Assembly: GCA_029982105.1 (NCBI GenBank)
Contig: JARRCQ010000040.1
Location: 1 to 10,058, forward strand
Direction: 5' to 3'
Source: Candidatus Atribacteria bacterium
Lineage (GTDB): Bacteria > Atribacterota > Atribacteria > Atribacterales > Caldatribacteriaceae
Length of the DNA stretch: 10,058 nt
Shown: positions 1 through 6,192 of the stretch, in pieces
Position numbering within the stretch: position 1 is the stretch's first letter
How the letters are laid out: each line of letters starts with the position of its first letter
Translations under genes and position numbers: made by a program
Notes under the pieces: generated by a model
Databases searched by the model: none
Seen by the model: the letters and a program-made list of their open reading frames with translations, nothing else
Told to the model about the DNA's origin: nothing

Positions 1-48
1 AATGTAACTGGCTTTTTGCTTTTTTGATGCTTATATTGAAAAAAAACA

Positions 49-87
49 GATCGCCACGGTCGGCCTTTGGCCTCCCTCGCGATGACA
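49..87 (+). repeat. Degenerate dispersed repeat, copy 1
   Basis: This short element begins GATCGCCACGG, has a GGCC-TTT-GGCC mini-stem in the middle and ends CTCGCGATGACA. The arrangement, a GCCACG edge, a variable middle and a CTCGC-ATGAC edge, is familiar from small dispersed intergenic repeats in many bacterial genomes, which often give rise to false ORFs. A second diverged copy lies at about 2748-2787 in the same orientation. Only two copies are visible, so its status as a genome-wide family is inferred. Confidence 0.45.
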
Positions 88-268
88 AGAGGGGCGAGAT
101 TACTTCGTCCTGGGGAAAATGCTTTCCTTCCCTCAGTAGTCTTTTATGTTTTTTGTTTTTATCTTTGGTCTTTCCGGGGTGTCATAAAGGACAACGCCCT
201 CATAGCTCTATTATTTACGGCAACCGTTACTTTTGCATCCATCGATGATGATTTTTAGCAAAAATTAA

Positions 269-521
269 GCCTCCTACGAAAGTGGTAACATAGACAGATT
301 TAGAGAAATTGTATTTGGCAAGAGGGATACTGAACCATTTACTATTTCCTCTATTCTCTGGAAACTAAAATGAAATAACGAAGGAGACTATCTCTTGGTT
401 TTGCAACCCTGAAACTGGTAAACCTGTAAAAGAAATTATGAATGCCATAGGTAATGGAAAGGAAGAAAGCTACGTTTACCAAAGGCGCTTCTTCCTTTCC
501 ATTAACGATAGAGGTGCTTGA
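269..521 (+). pseudogene. Possible frameshifted coding relic, family not recognised
   Basis: Two adjacent open stretches on the plus strand read like ordinary protein. The first runs from 269 to a TGA at 371-373 and includes RFREIVFGKRDTEPF and SSILWKLK. The second starts in another frame at about 369 and runs to a TGA at 519-521, including ISWFCNPETGKPVKEIM. The frame change falls in the A-rich run around 367-377. Neither part has a convincing start codon or ribosome binding site. The second part contains the inverted repeat at 452-504, so its last third may not be coding. No family is recognised. It may be the remains of one small gene broken by a frameshift, or simply noncoding sequence. 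Confidence 0.2.
452..504. repeat. Perfect 16-bp inverted repeat with 21-nt loop
   Basis: The arm TAATGGAAAGGAAGAA at 452-467 is exactly complementary to 489-504. It begins 25 bases past the stop of the Dph6-like gene in that gene's direction of transcription. The hairpin could end or stabilise that transcript, but no T-tract follows it on either strand, so it is not a standard intrinsic terminator. It could also be a pair of ends of a tiny mobile element. Confidence 0.5.
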
Positions 522-528
522 GGCGCCA

Positions 529-1176
529 TTATTTTACCTCTATAAAGTGATATCCATTTTCCTCTTTTATTTCCCCCCATTGATAAGGAATAGGATGATG
601 GTAAAGAGGGCCATCGACTACCAAAGTGTGGAACTCCCCTTTTTCTCCACAAGGGTCAATACCCAAATTTGCCAATTCTTCAATAAAAGAATAATCATAA
701 CGCCTACCCAGGTAGAGCGGATCTAAAAATTGGTCATTCACTATTATCACAAAAGCTACAAATCCTCTTTTTACCATTTCCCAAGCCACTTTCTGGTGTT
801 CCTCCCCCCAAAGAGGAAGAAGAGGATAGATACCTTCCTCTTTGCAAACTCTCTCTACCCACTCCCGATGTTCAACCAAATCGATATCTCCAAATACTCC
901 GCTATTAATCCCTTTTCCTTTAAGGAATCGGATGGCCTTCTTAAAGTTATTTTCGTATTCTTCCCAGGTGCTATTAGCTTTGTAGAGCTCTAAACCCATA
1001 GCCTGAGCTTGTCTTTCCAGAATAAAAGAAGGCAAATGATGAGCTCGAGAAAACTCACCGTCTTCTTGAAGCATAGTAAGAAGAAATCTTATTTCCCATC
1101 CTGTTTCTTGCGCTCGGAGAATGCTCAAATGACAATCTTTCCCTCCACTAAAAGAGGCAAAAGCTTTATAATCCAA
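529..1176 (-). CDS. Dph6/DUF71-family ATP pyrophosphatase (diphthine-ammonia ligase-like)
   Basis: This 215-residue cytosolic protein belongs to the DUF71 (Diphthami_syn_2, COG2102) branch of the N-type ATP pyrophosphatases. These adenylate a substrate and transfer ammonia or a similar group. Visible motifs are the pyrophosphate loop SGGKDC (residues 10-15), GVFGDID (93-99), EHREWVE (102-108) and the family C-terminal signature GEKGEFHTLVVDGP (177-190). The length suits the short single-domain form. The start is TTG, supported by AAGGAGGT six bases upstream and by alignment of the P-loop near the N-terminus. Eukaryotic and archaeal members finish diphthamide on EF2. Bacteria lack diphthamide, so the role here must differ; comparative genomics has linked some bacterial members to B12 salvage. 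No cobamide gene is in view. Family is confident, function is open. Confidence 0.88.
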   Translation of the reverse strand: MDYKAFASFSGGKDCHLSILRAQETGWEIRFLLTMLQEDGEFSRAHHLPSFILERQAQAMGLELYKANSTWEEYENNFKKAIRFLKGKGINSGVFGDIDLVEHREWVERVCKEEGIYPLLPLWGEEHQKVAWEMVKRGFVAFVIIVNDQFLDPLYLGRRYDYSFIEELANLGIDPCGEKGEFHTLVVDGPLYHHPIPYQWGEIKEENGYHFIEVK

Positions 1177-1220
1177 ATTGCTACCTCCTTTTTATAGGTA
1201 ACTGCAATAAGTTACAATAA

Positions 1221-1253
1221 CTATAAGGAGGCTTTGCCCCCTTATCAACCCCC
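1221..1253. repeat. Dispersed GC-rich hairpin repeat, single copy between two genes
   Basis: ATAAGGAGGC (1223-1232) pairs with GCCCCCTTAT (1236-1245) around a TTT loop, with one mismatch, followed by CAACCCCC. Read on the minus strand the unit is GGGTTGATAAGGGGG, spacer, CCTCCTTATAGTT, which closely matches the plus-strand unit at about 4087-4118. It sits between arsM and the Dph6-like gene and has no T-tract in the transcribed direction, so it is called a repeat and not a terminator. Confidence 0.55.
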
Positions 1254-1387
1254 AAAAGAGAAAAAAATAAAGACTTAAAAAAACGAAAAGCTGAGAGGAT
1301 AGACCACTATTATTTTTCTAAGATTCATTATAGTTAAAAGATGTTTTCATTGTCATCTGGTGCCACAAAGGGGCATGGGGGTCTACC

Positions 1388-2200
1388 TTATTTATATGCT
1401 TTTATGTGGGCACCTGCAAACACACCATCCAAGAGGCTTTCATCCAAAGTCGAATAGATATATCCAAGGTTTTTATCTTCTGCTAAGTCCCGGATAACCT
1501 CTTTAGTATAGATGTTCACAGGCGTTATCTCAATCCTGGTGAAACCTACTTTTTTGAGGATACGCTCATATTCTTGTATAGATAGCGCACCTGAGATGCA
1601 ACCTACCCACATCCCGACACTTTTCCTGATTTCATCAGGTATAACTTTGAGCTCTACAATATCCGCGATCGCCAGTCTGCCACCTTTTTTCAATACTCTG
1701 TAAGCTTCACGCAGAGCCGTTTCTTTGTTTTCAGTCAGGTTAATAACGCAGTTTGATGTAATGACATCAACTACCTCGTCGTAGAGCGGAATGTCCTCGA
1801 TGTAACCTTTGATAAATTCAACATTTGTTACCCCGTATCTCTTCTTGTTTTTTTCCGCTAATGCCAGCATTTCGTCCGTCATATCAAGGCCATATACCTT
1901 GCCCGTTTCGCCCACAAATCTTGACGAAATCAGAGCGTCAATACCTCCTCCGCTACCAAGATCCAATACGATTTCGCCTTTTTGCAGATTAGCGAGAGCA
2001 ATGGGATTTGCGCAACCGAGCGATGCTTTGATTACCTCATCTGGCAAACCAGCAAGGTATTCCGGAGAGTAAATAGTCGAATTACTTCCACTGTCACCAC
2101 AACAGCCATTGCTACCACAGCAGCAGCCTCTAGATCCCTGCGAAACCTTAATTGCGATTTCACCATAATACTTTTTAACTTCTTCACGGATATTTGCCAC
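1388..2200 (-). CDS. arsM: Arsenite S-adenosylmethionine methyltransferase
   Basis: This 270-residue cytosolic enzyme methylates As(III) with SAM, giving methylated, often volatile arsenicals as a detoxification step. The N-terminus (VKKYYGEIA) is typical of ArsM. SAM-binding motif I is VLDLGSGGGID (78-88), followed by GLDMTDEML (104-112) and a DIPLYDEVVDVITSNCVINL block. The three cysteines expected to bind arsenic are Cys63 (SLGCANP), Cys151 (SNCVINL) and Cys201 (GCISGAL). A further cluster of five cysteines lies at 26-34 (CCCGSNGCC). The GTG start follows GGAGG at a seven-base spacing. An operator-like palindrome overlaps the promoter. Its codons (frequent TCG, GCG, ACG, CTG) look unlike the TCT/CTT/AGA-rich genes nearby, which suggests transfer. 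No arsR, arsB or arsC is in the window. Confidence 0.95.
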   Translation of the reverse strand: MANIREEVKKYYGEIAIKVSQGSRGCCCGSNGCCGDSGSNSTIYSPEYLAGLPDEVIKASLGCANPIALANLQKGEIVLDLGSGGGIDALISSRFVGETGKVYGLDMTDEMLALAEKNKKRYGVTNVEFIKGYIEDIPLYDEVVDVITSNCVINLTENKETALREAYRVLKKGGRLAIADIVELKVIPDEIRKSVGMWVGCISGALSIQEYERILKKVGFTRIEITPVNIYTKEVIRDLAEDKNLGYIYSTLDESLLDGVFAGAHIKAYK

Positions 2201-2234
2201 ACTAAAGCCTCCAAGACATAATAATTGGCTTCAT

Positions 2235-2285
2235 ATTGACATTCATCGATGTTACTATTGTATGCAATTATTGATGAATGTCAAT
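2235..2285 (-). promoter_or_regulatory. arsM promoter with overlapping operator-like palindrome
   Basis: On the minus strand a -35 TTGACA (2284-2279) and a -10 TACAAT (2262-2257) are separated by 16 bases, about 57 bases before the arsM GTG. A 16-bp inverted repeat overlaps them: ATTGACATTCATCGAT at 2235-2250 and its complement at 2270-2285, with one mismatch and a 19-base centre. The right arm covers the -35, while the left arm falls around the expected transcription start. A bound repressor would block RNA polymerase. An ArsR-type arsenite sensor is the natural candidate, but that is inference. A second TTGACA lies at 2290-2285. Confidence 0.65.
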
Positions 2286-2660
2286 GTCAACATCAGGAGA
2301 TGCTGTATTAGTATCAATTTATCATAAAAGTATTTAAGAATAAACATTAAAAAGAAGTCTTCCGAGAAATTTATAACCATATCCCCATCCTTAAAGGACC
2401 AATCCTAATTCCTATTTAGTTCCTAAAACATTTAATTCCAGATTTTTCCTAGATAGGTGGTTCTATTTAACTTATGATACTATATGTAGTTAACCGCAAA
2501 ACCCAGTGTAAAACTAACTGTCAAGGGCGATCTCACCCTCTCCTGTCTTGGCAAGAGGAAAGCTCTGAAGCCATCCTTCCTCTCCGCCATCGCGAGGGTC
2601 GTTTAAACAGCCTGCGGCGCTAACAAAAGGCAAAATAGATAAAAAAGATTTGGAGTAATT

Positions 2661-2686
2661 CCGCTGGAAAGAAAATACTCCAGCGG
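2661..2686. repeat. Short inverted repeat (8-bp stem, 10-nt loop)
   Basis: CCGCTGGA at 2661-2668 is complementary to TCCAGCGG at 2679-2686. GGAGTA at 2652-2657 can alternatively pair with TACTCC at 2675-2680, so two exclusive folds are possible. No T-tract follows and no gene is close, so no role is assigned. Confidence 0.35.
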
Positions 2687-2747
2687 CGTAGCGATCCCAA
2701 GTTTTTAGCATGATGTAATTTGCTTTTTTAAGGCTTAACGAAAAGCG

Positions 2748-2787
2748 AGATGGCCACGTAAGCGAAACTACGGACTCACAATGACCA
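2748..2787 (+). repeat. Degenerate dispersed repeat, copy 2
   Basis: This copy starts GATGGCCACG and ends ACTCACAATGACCA, matching the edges of the element at 49-87 while the middle has diverged. Orientation is the same. It accounts for most of the apparent coding character of the minus-strand open frame that covers it. Confidence 0.4.
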
Positions 2788-2973
2788 CTTCGAGGATTGC
2801 CACACAGAAAATAGGCAAAGACTTTGAGATTCCCGACCAAATTTCGGAAATGATGCAAGATCAGAAGTCATCTCTATATTCATTATTACACAACTAACGT
2901 CTCTACGCGGGTCCAGAGCATAAAAGAAGGACTTATCCTCAGCGAAAGAGAAAATATCACCGGGTAAAGAGAA

Positions 2974-2982
2974 TGTTATAAT
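2974..2982 (+). promoter_or_regulatory. Probable extended -10 promoter for the DUF72 gene
   Basis: TGTTATAAT is a perfect -10 hexamer (2977-2982) with an extended TG, about 52 bases before the GTG start at 3035. No good -35 is seen, as is usual for extended -10 promoters. A small palindrome, TTAACT-TT-AGTTAA (2993-3006), follows just past the expected transcription start and could be an operator. Confidence 0.5.
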
Positions 2983-3034
2983 GAGTTTTAGGTTAACTTT
3001 AGTTAAGAGGAATAAAAACCGGTAAGGGAAGAAG

Positions 3035-3949
3035 GTGAAGTGGGTGGCTACTTACTACATTGGAACTTGTTCCTGGACAGAAAAAACTCTTGTGGAAGAA
3101 GGCTCTTTTTACCCTCCTCAACTTAGAAACTCTGCCGAAAGATTAAGTTTCTATGCTCAAAATTTCAATACCGTAGAAGTCGACTCCACTTTCTATGCTT
3201 TCCCTGCAGAGAGAAACGCTCATCTTTGGGCAGAAAGAACCCCTTCCTCTTTCCTTTTCAATATAAAATCTTTTTCCCTATTTACCTTCCACAAAACTCC
3301 TTTACTAGCTCTTCCTCTTTTCTTAAAAGAAGAATTACCTGAAAAAGAGCAAAACCAACCTTATCTCTATTTATCAGACGTTCCTAAAGAATGGTTAAAA
3401 ATGGCTCTGCTTGCTTTTCTCTCTGCTATAAACCCCTTGTCAGAAGAAAACAAATTGGGTTATATTCTCTTTCAATTTCCTCCCTGGATAGAAAAAAGCC
3501 CAGAAACTATGAAATATTTATCCTGGCTTAGAGAAAACACCCCAGGAACTTTAGCTATAGAGTTCCGTCACCGTTCCTGGTTAGATGAGGATAATCGAGA
3601 GGAGACGTTTCGTTTCTTACGCCAAGAAAGGCTAACCTATACCTGTGTAGACGAACCACAATTACCCTGGACTGTGCCTCCTATAGTAGAAGTCACTACT
3701 TCAGAGCTTATAACTCGTTTCCATGGACGGAATAAAGCAGCCTGGGAAAAGAAGGGAGCACCACCGGAGGAAAAATTTGCCTATTTTTATAAAGAAGAGG
3801 AATTAAACAAATGGAAAGAGGTGGTAAAGAAAAAATCTCCAGAGGTAGAAAAAGTTTTCTTGATGTTTAATAATTGTTTTCGTGATTATGCAGTGGTAAA
3901 TGCTAAGCAAATGAATTATAGTATCCAGCAAAACTTGTTAAACTGTTAA
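3035..3949 (+). CDS. DUF72 family protein (YecE-like TIM barrel)
   Basis: This 304-residue soluble protein belongs to the DUF72 family (PF01904), whose biochemical role is not established. The family opening is clear: YYIGTCSW (7-14), FYPPQL (25-30), then the block FNTVEVDSTFYAFP (44-57). Later blocks are GYILFQFPPW (142-151), LAIEFRHRSWL (173-183), TCVDEPQLPW (203-212), ITRFHGRN (226-233) and FNNCFRDYAVVNA (278-290), where family members commonly have a NNH-type motif followed by an alanine- and asparagine-containing helix. The start is uncertain. GTG at 3035 has TAAGGG six bases upstream, while GTG at 3044 follows GAAGGTGA and would remove three residues. It appears monocistronic, with its own extended -10 promoter and GC-rich hairpins downstream. 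No signal peptide is seen. Confidence 0.9.
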   Translation: MKWVATYYIGTCSWTEKTLVEEGSFYPPQLRNSAERLSFYAQNFNTVEVDSTFYAFPAERNAHLWAERTPSSFLFNIKSFSLFTFHKTPLLALPLFLKEELPEKEQNQPYLYLSDVPKEWLKMALLAFLSAINPLSEENKLGYILFQFPPWIEKSPETMKYLSWLRENTPGTLAIEFRHRSWLDEDNREETFRFLRQERLTYTCVDEPQLPWTVPPIVEVTTSELITRFHGRNKAAWEKKGAPPEEKFAYFYKEEELNKWKEVVKKKSPEVEKVFLMFNNCFRDYAVVNAKQMNYSIQQNLLNC

Positions 3950-4059
3950 GAACTTTAAAAAGCAATTACATCGGAAGCTAAAATGAGAGATCGTAATACG
4001 GTAAGGGATACTATAATTTCCTTAGTTGTTTTTTTCAGGTTTTCATTTTTTGGGGGGGT

Positions 4060-4116
4060 TATAGGGGGCTTTGCCCCCTCATAGTCGGGTTGATAAGGGG
4101 GTTTACCCCCTTATAG
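4060..4116 (+). repeat. Two tandem GC-rich hairpins; second may act as terminator
   Basis: Hairpin A pairs AGGGGGC (4063-4069) with GCCCCCT (4073-4079) around TTT. Hairpin B pairs ATAAGGGGGT (4093-4102) with ACCCCCTTAT (4105-4114). Both belong to the same sequence family as 1221-1253; B with its GGGTTG lead and TATAGTT tail is the closest match in reverse orientation. Hairpin B is followed by AGTTCTTTTT, so it could end the DUF72 transcript, whose stop codon is about 140 bases upstream. The spacer 3950-4059 holds nothing else recognisable. Confidence 0.55.
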
Positions 4117-4187
4117 TTCTTTTTAAAGTTTACGCCACAGGCTGTCTTTTGTGGTTAATTATATTTTTAACTGAGTGAGGTGAAATT

Positions 4188-4805
4188 ATGGAAATCATCG
4201 ATATATCTCTCCCTTTATCGGAGGAAACTCCCACCTATAAAGGGAGACAGGAGAAAAAACCTCGTTTAGAAAGAATAAGAACTCTCGCAGAAGGAGCTAA
4301 CGAAACTCGTCTAACTCTGGAAACTCACACCGGAACTCACGTAGACGCTCCCCTTCATATGTTACCTGCTTCTTCTATTGACCAGCTCCCTCTTTCTTCT
4401 TTCCTTGGTCCGGCTTTGGTTATAGAAATAAGAGGAGTGGAAGCTATAGCTCCAGAGCATCTTTCTCCTTTCCAGCAATTCCTATCTCCCCGGCAGTTTT
4501 TGATTGTAAAAACCGATAACTCTTTTTCTGACTTTTCTCGGGAAAATTTCGTTTACCTTTCGGCATCCGGTGCTTCCTATTTGGCTCAACAAGGTATAAA
4601 GGGCATAGGAATCGACTCTTTAGGTATAGAACGTGACCAACCTGGCCATCCTACCCACCGCCTTCTTTTAGAAAAAGGTATCTTAATATTCGAGGGACTA
4701 TATCTCCGGGAGGTAGAACCTGGTTTTTATTACTTTTTATGTTTTCCTCTTAAAATAAAAGGAGGAGATGGCTCTCCAGCACGAGCCATACTTTTTAGAA
4801 TGTAA
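4188..4805 (+). CDS. Cyclase / kynurenine formamidase-family metal-dependent hydrolase
   Basis: This 205-residue cytosolic protein of the cyclase superfamily (PF04199) covers kynurenine formamidase (KynB), isatin hydrolase and many uncharacterised hydrolases. The N-terminus IIDISLPLSEETPTYKG is the usual opening strand. The metal-binding signature HTGTHVDAPLH lies at 47-57. Further likely ligands are His157 (PTHRLLLEKGI) and Glu169 (FEGL), preceded by GIGIDSLGIE (139-148). Length is normal for the family. The ATG start follows AGGTGA at a four-base spacing. The gene is the first of a two-gene unit: its TAA is one base before the zwf ATG. No tryptophan-catabolism gene is present, so kynurenine formamidase is not favoured. 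Hydrolysis of an amide or lactone linked to the sugar-phosphate partner is speculation. Confidence 0.88.
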   Translation: MEIIDISLPLSEETPTYKGRQEKKPRLERIRTLAEGANETRLTLETHTGTHVDAPLHMLPASSIDQLPLSSFLGPALVIEIRGVEAIAPEHLSPFQQFLSPRQFLIVKTDNSFSDFSRENFVYLSASGASYLAQQGIKGIGIDSLGIERDQPGHPTHRLLLEKGILIFEGLYLREVEPGFYYFLCFPLKIKGGDGSPARAILFRM

Positions 4806-4806
4806 A

Positions 4807-6192
4807 ATGAAAACTTTAATATTTTTTGGAGCCACAGGGAACCTCTTTACCCGGAAAATTTTTCCTGCTCTATCTTCTCTTTTTTACCACTATGAGATGA
4901 AAGATGTAACTCTCATAGCCTTAGGAAGACGTTTTGCTAAAGAAGAAGATTACCGGAGATTTCTTCAAGAAACCTCCCCGGGAGAAAAAACGGAGCTATT
5001 AGAACGAGTTTTCTATATCTCAGGAGATTTAGAAAATCCGGAAACCCCTTCTCAGCTCAGTCAATTAATTAGCAAAGCAGGAGAGGAAGAGGTAATATTT
5101 TATCTATCTCTTCCTCCATCTCTTTATAAATCAGCTTTAAACACTATGGAGGTCACTCTATCTTCCATCTCGCCTGTAGAGAAGAAAATAGCTTTAGAAA
5201 AACCATTTGGTTCCAGCGAAAAAGATTTTGAAGAACTGGAAAAAGCTCTGAAAAAAATTTTCCGAGAGGAAGAAATCTTTTACGTCGACCATTATTTAGG
5301 AAAAGCCACAGTTCAAAACCTCATCATTCTCAAAGCTGAAAACTTATTTATAGAGAAACTTCTTTCCCGGTCTTTGGTAAAAGAAGTGCGTATCGCGGTA
5401 AGTGAAAAAGAAGGAGTAGGTGAACGAAAAAAGTTTTACGAAGAAACGGGGGCTATAAAAGACATCCTCCAGAACCATCTTCTCCAGCTTTTCACTCTTT
5501 TAGCTATAGACATCCCTCCTCTTTGCGAAGAAGATAGAAAAGAGTGTCAGAAATTCTTAGAAAGTGTATCCCAGGCCAAAAGCCAGTTACTCACCCAGAT
5601 TCAGTTACCTCCCCAAGAAGCTATTTACTTAGGGCAGTATGAACATTACCGGGAAGAAGTAGGAAAACCTCATTCCCAGGTAGAAACTCTGGTTTACTTA
5701 CCTCTTTATCTTTCTTCAAACCGGTGGCAGGGAGTGCCTTTTCGAATGTTAACGGGAAAGAAAATGGCGGAGAGAGAATCATATATCGAGGTGGTGTTCC
5801 ATTCCCATTTTCCAGAGGATAACCGTCTCCGTATAGAAATCCAGCCCGAGGAAAGAATAGACCTCTTAATAAGAGCAAAAGCACCAGGAATGGGGTTATA
5901 TTCTTCTCCCGTCCGACTAAATTTTAGTTATTCGGGAAGTTTCGGCGCCAACACTCCCGAAGCCTACGAAAAGATAATATACGACCTGTTAGTCGGAGAT
6001 AGAACTCTATTTCCCGATTCTACTTTCATTCGTCGGGCTTGGCGAGTAATAGACCAGTTGATTTCTATTATCCAGAAAGAGGGGATTAAGCCTCGTCTTT
6101 ACCCGGAAGACACTCTAACCCCGGAATATTTTTGGCATTTACCTCTGCAATATAACTCAAGTCTCCCGGGCGAAAATCAAACGGTTAGTTAA
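4807..6192 (+). CDS. zwf: Glucose-6-phosphate 1-dehydrogenase, divergent
   Basis: This 461-residue cytosolic enzyme is expected to oxidise glucose 6-phosphate to 6-phosphogluconolactone with NAD(P)+, the entry to the oxidative pentose phosphate or Entner-Doudoroff route. The Rossmann motif is FGATGNL (7-13). EKPFG (131-135), the active-site DHYLGK (161-166), a QNHLLQ helix with the general-base His224 (222-227), GVPFRMLTGKK (309-319), IQPEERI (345-351) and PEAYEKIIYDLLVGDRTLF (384-402) follow in order. Departures are DHYLGKA for DHYLGKE, FYEETGA for YYDxxGA, and loss of the usual FEPxWNR block after residue 175. At 461 residues it is slightly short. ATG 4807 is chosen because the Rossmann motif then sits at the normal place; it has no clear ribosome binding site and is probably coupled to the cyclase stop. 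The upstream in-frame ATG at 4768 has AGGAGG only two bases away. Confidence 0.88.
   Translation: MKTLIFFGATGNLFTRKIFPALSSLFYHYEMKDVTLIALGRRFAKEEDYRRFLQETSPGEKTELLERVFYISGDLENPETPSQLSQLISKAGEEEVIFYLSLPPSLYKSALNTMEVTLSSISPVEKKIALEKPFGSSEKDFEELEKALKKIFREEEIFYVDHYLGKATVQNLIILKAENLFIEKLLSRSLVKEVRIAVSEKEGVGERKKFYEETGAIKDILQNHLLQLFTLLAIDIPPLCEEDRKECQKFLESVSQAKSQLLTQIQLPPQEAIYLGQYEHYREEVGKPHSQVETLVYLPLYLSSNRWQGVPFRMLTGKKMAERESYIEVVFHSHFPEDNRLRIEIQPEERIDLLIRAKAPGMGLYSSPVRLNFSYSGSFGANTPEAYEKIIYDLLVGDRTLFPDSTFIRRAWRVIDQLISIIQKEGIKPRLYPEDTLTPEYFWHLPLQYNSSLPGENQTVS

Larger units (their letters stand above)
2291..2976. other. Gene-poor intergenic stretch
   Basis: No supported gene is seen on either strand between the arsM promoter and the DUF72 promoter. 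The first part (to about 2510) is very AT-rich. The second part is of more mixed composition and holds a hairpin (2661-2686) and a diverged copy of the dispersed repeat (2748-2787). A minus-strand open frame at 2514-2858 has no ribosome binding site, reads through the repeat and resembles no known family. No tRNA or riboswitch pattern was recognised. Confidence 0.6.

Noticed and set aside
24..258. Two overlapping plus-strand open frames at the left end
   Set aside because: Both read through the dispersed repeat at 49-87, have no ribosome binding site and resemble no family.
2514..2858. Minus-strand open frame of 114 codons
   Set aside because: It lacks a ribosome binding site, crosses the repeat at 2748-2787 and the hairpin at 2661-2686, and has no recognisable domain.
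4120..4187. Promoter just upstream of the cyclase gene
   Set aside because: AT-rich pieces are present but no -35/-10 pair with acceptable spacing could be seen; only a weak CCACA/TGTGG inverted repeat is there.
4768..4806. Upstream ATG as the zwf start
   Set aside because: AGGAGG is only two bases from this ATG and is part of cyclase codons; the 13 added residues precede a normal Rossmann N-terminus, so ATG 4807 fits better.
5621..5884. Antisense open frame inside zwf
   Set aside because: It is the shadow of a well-supported gene on the opposite strand and matches no family.
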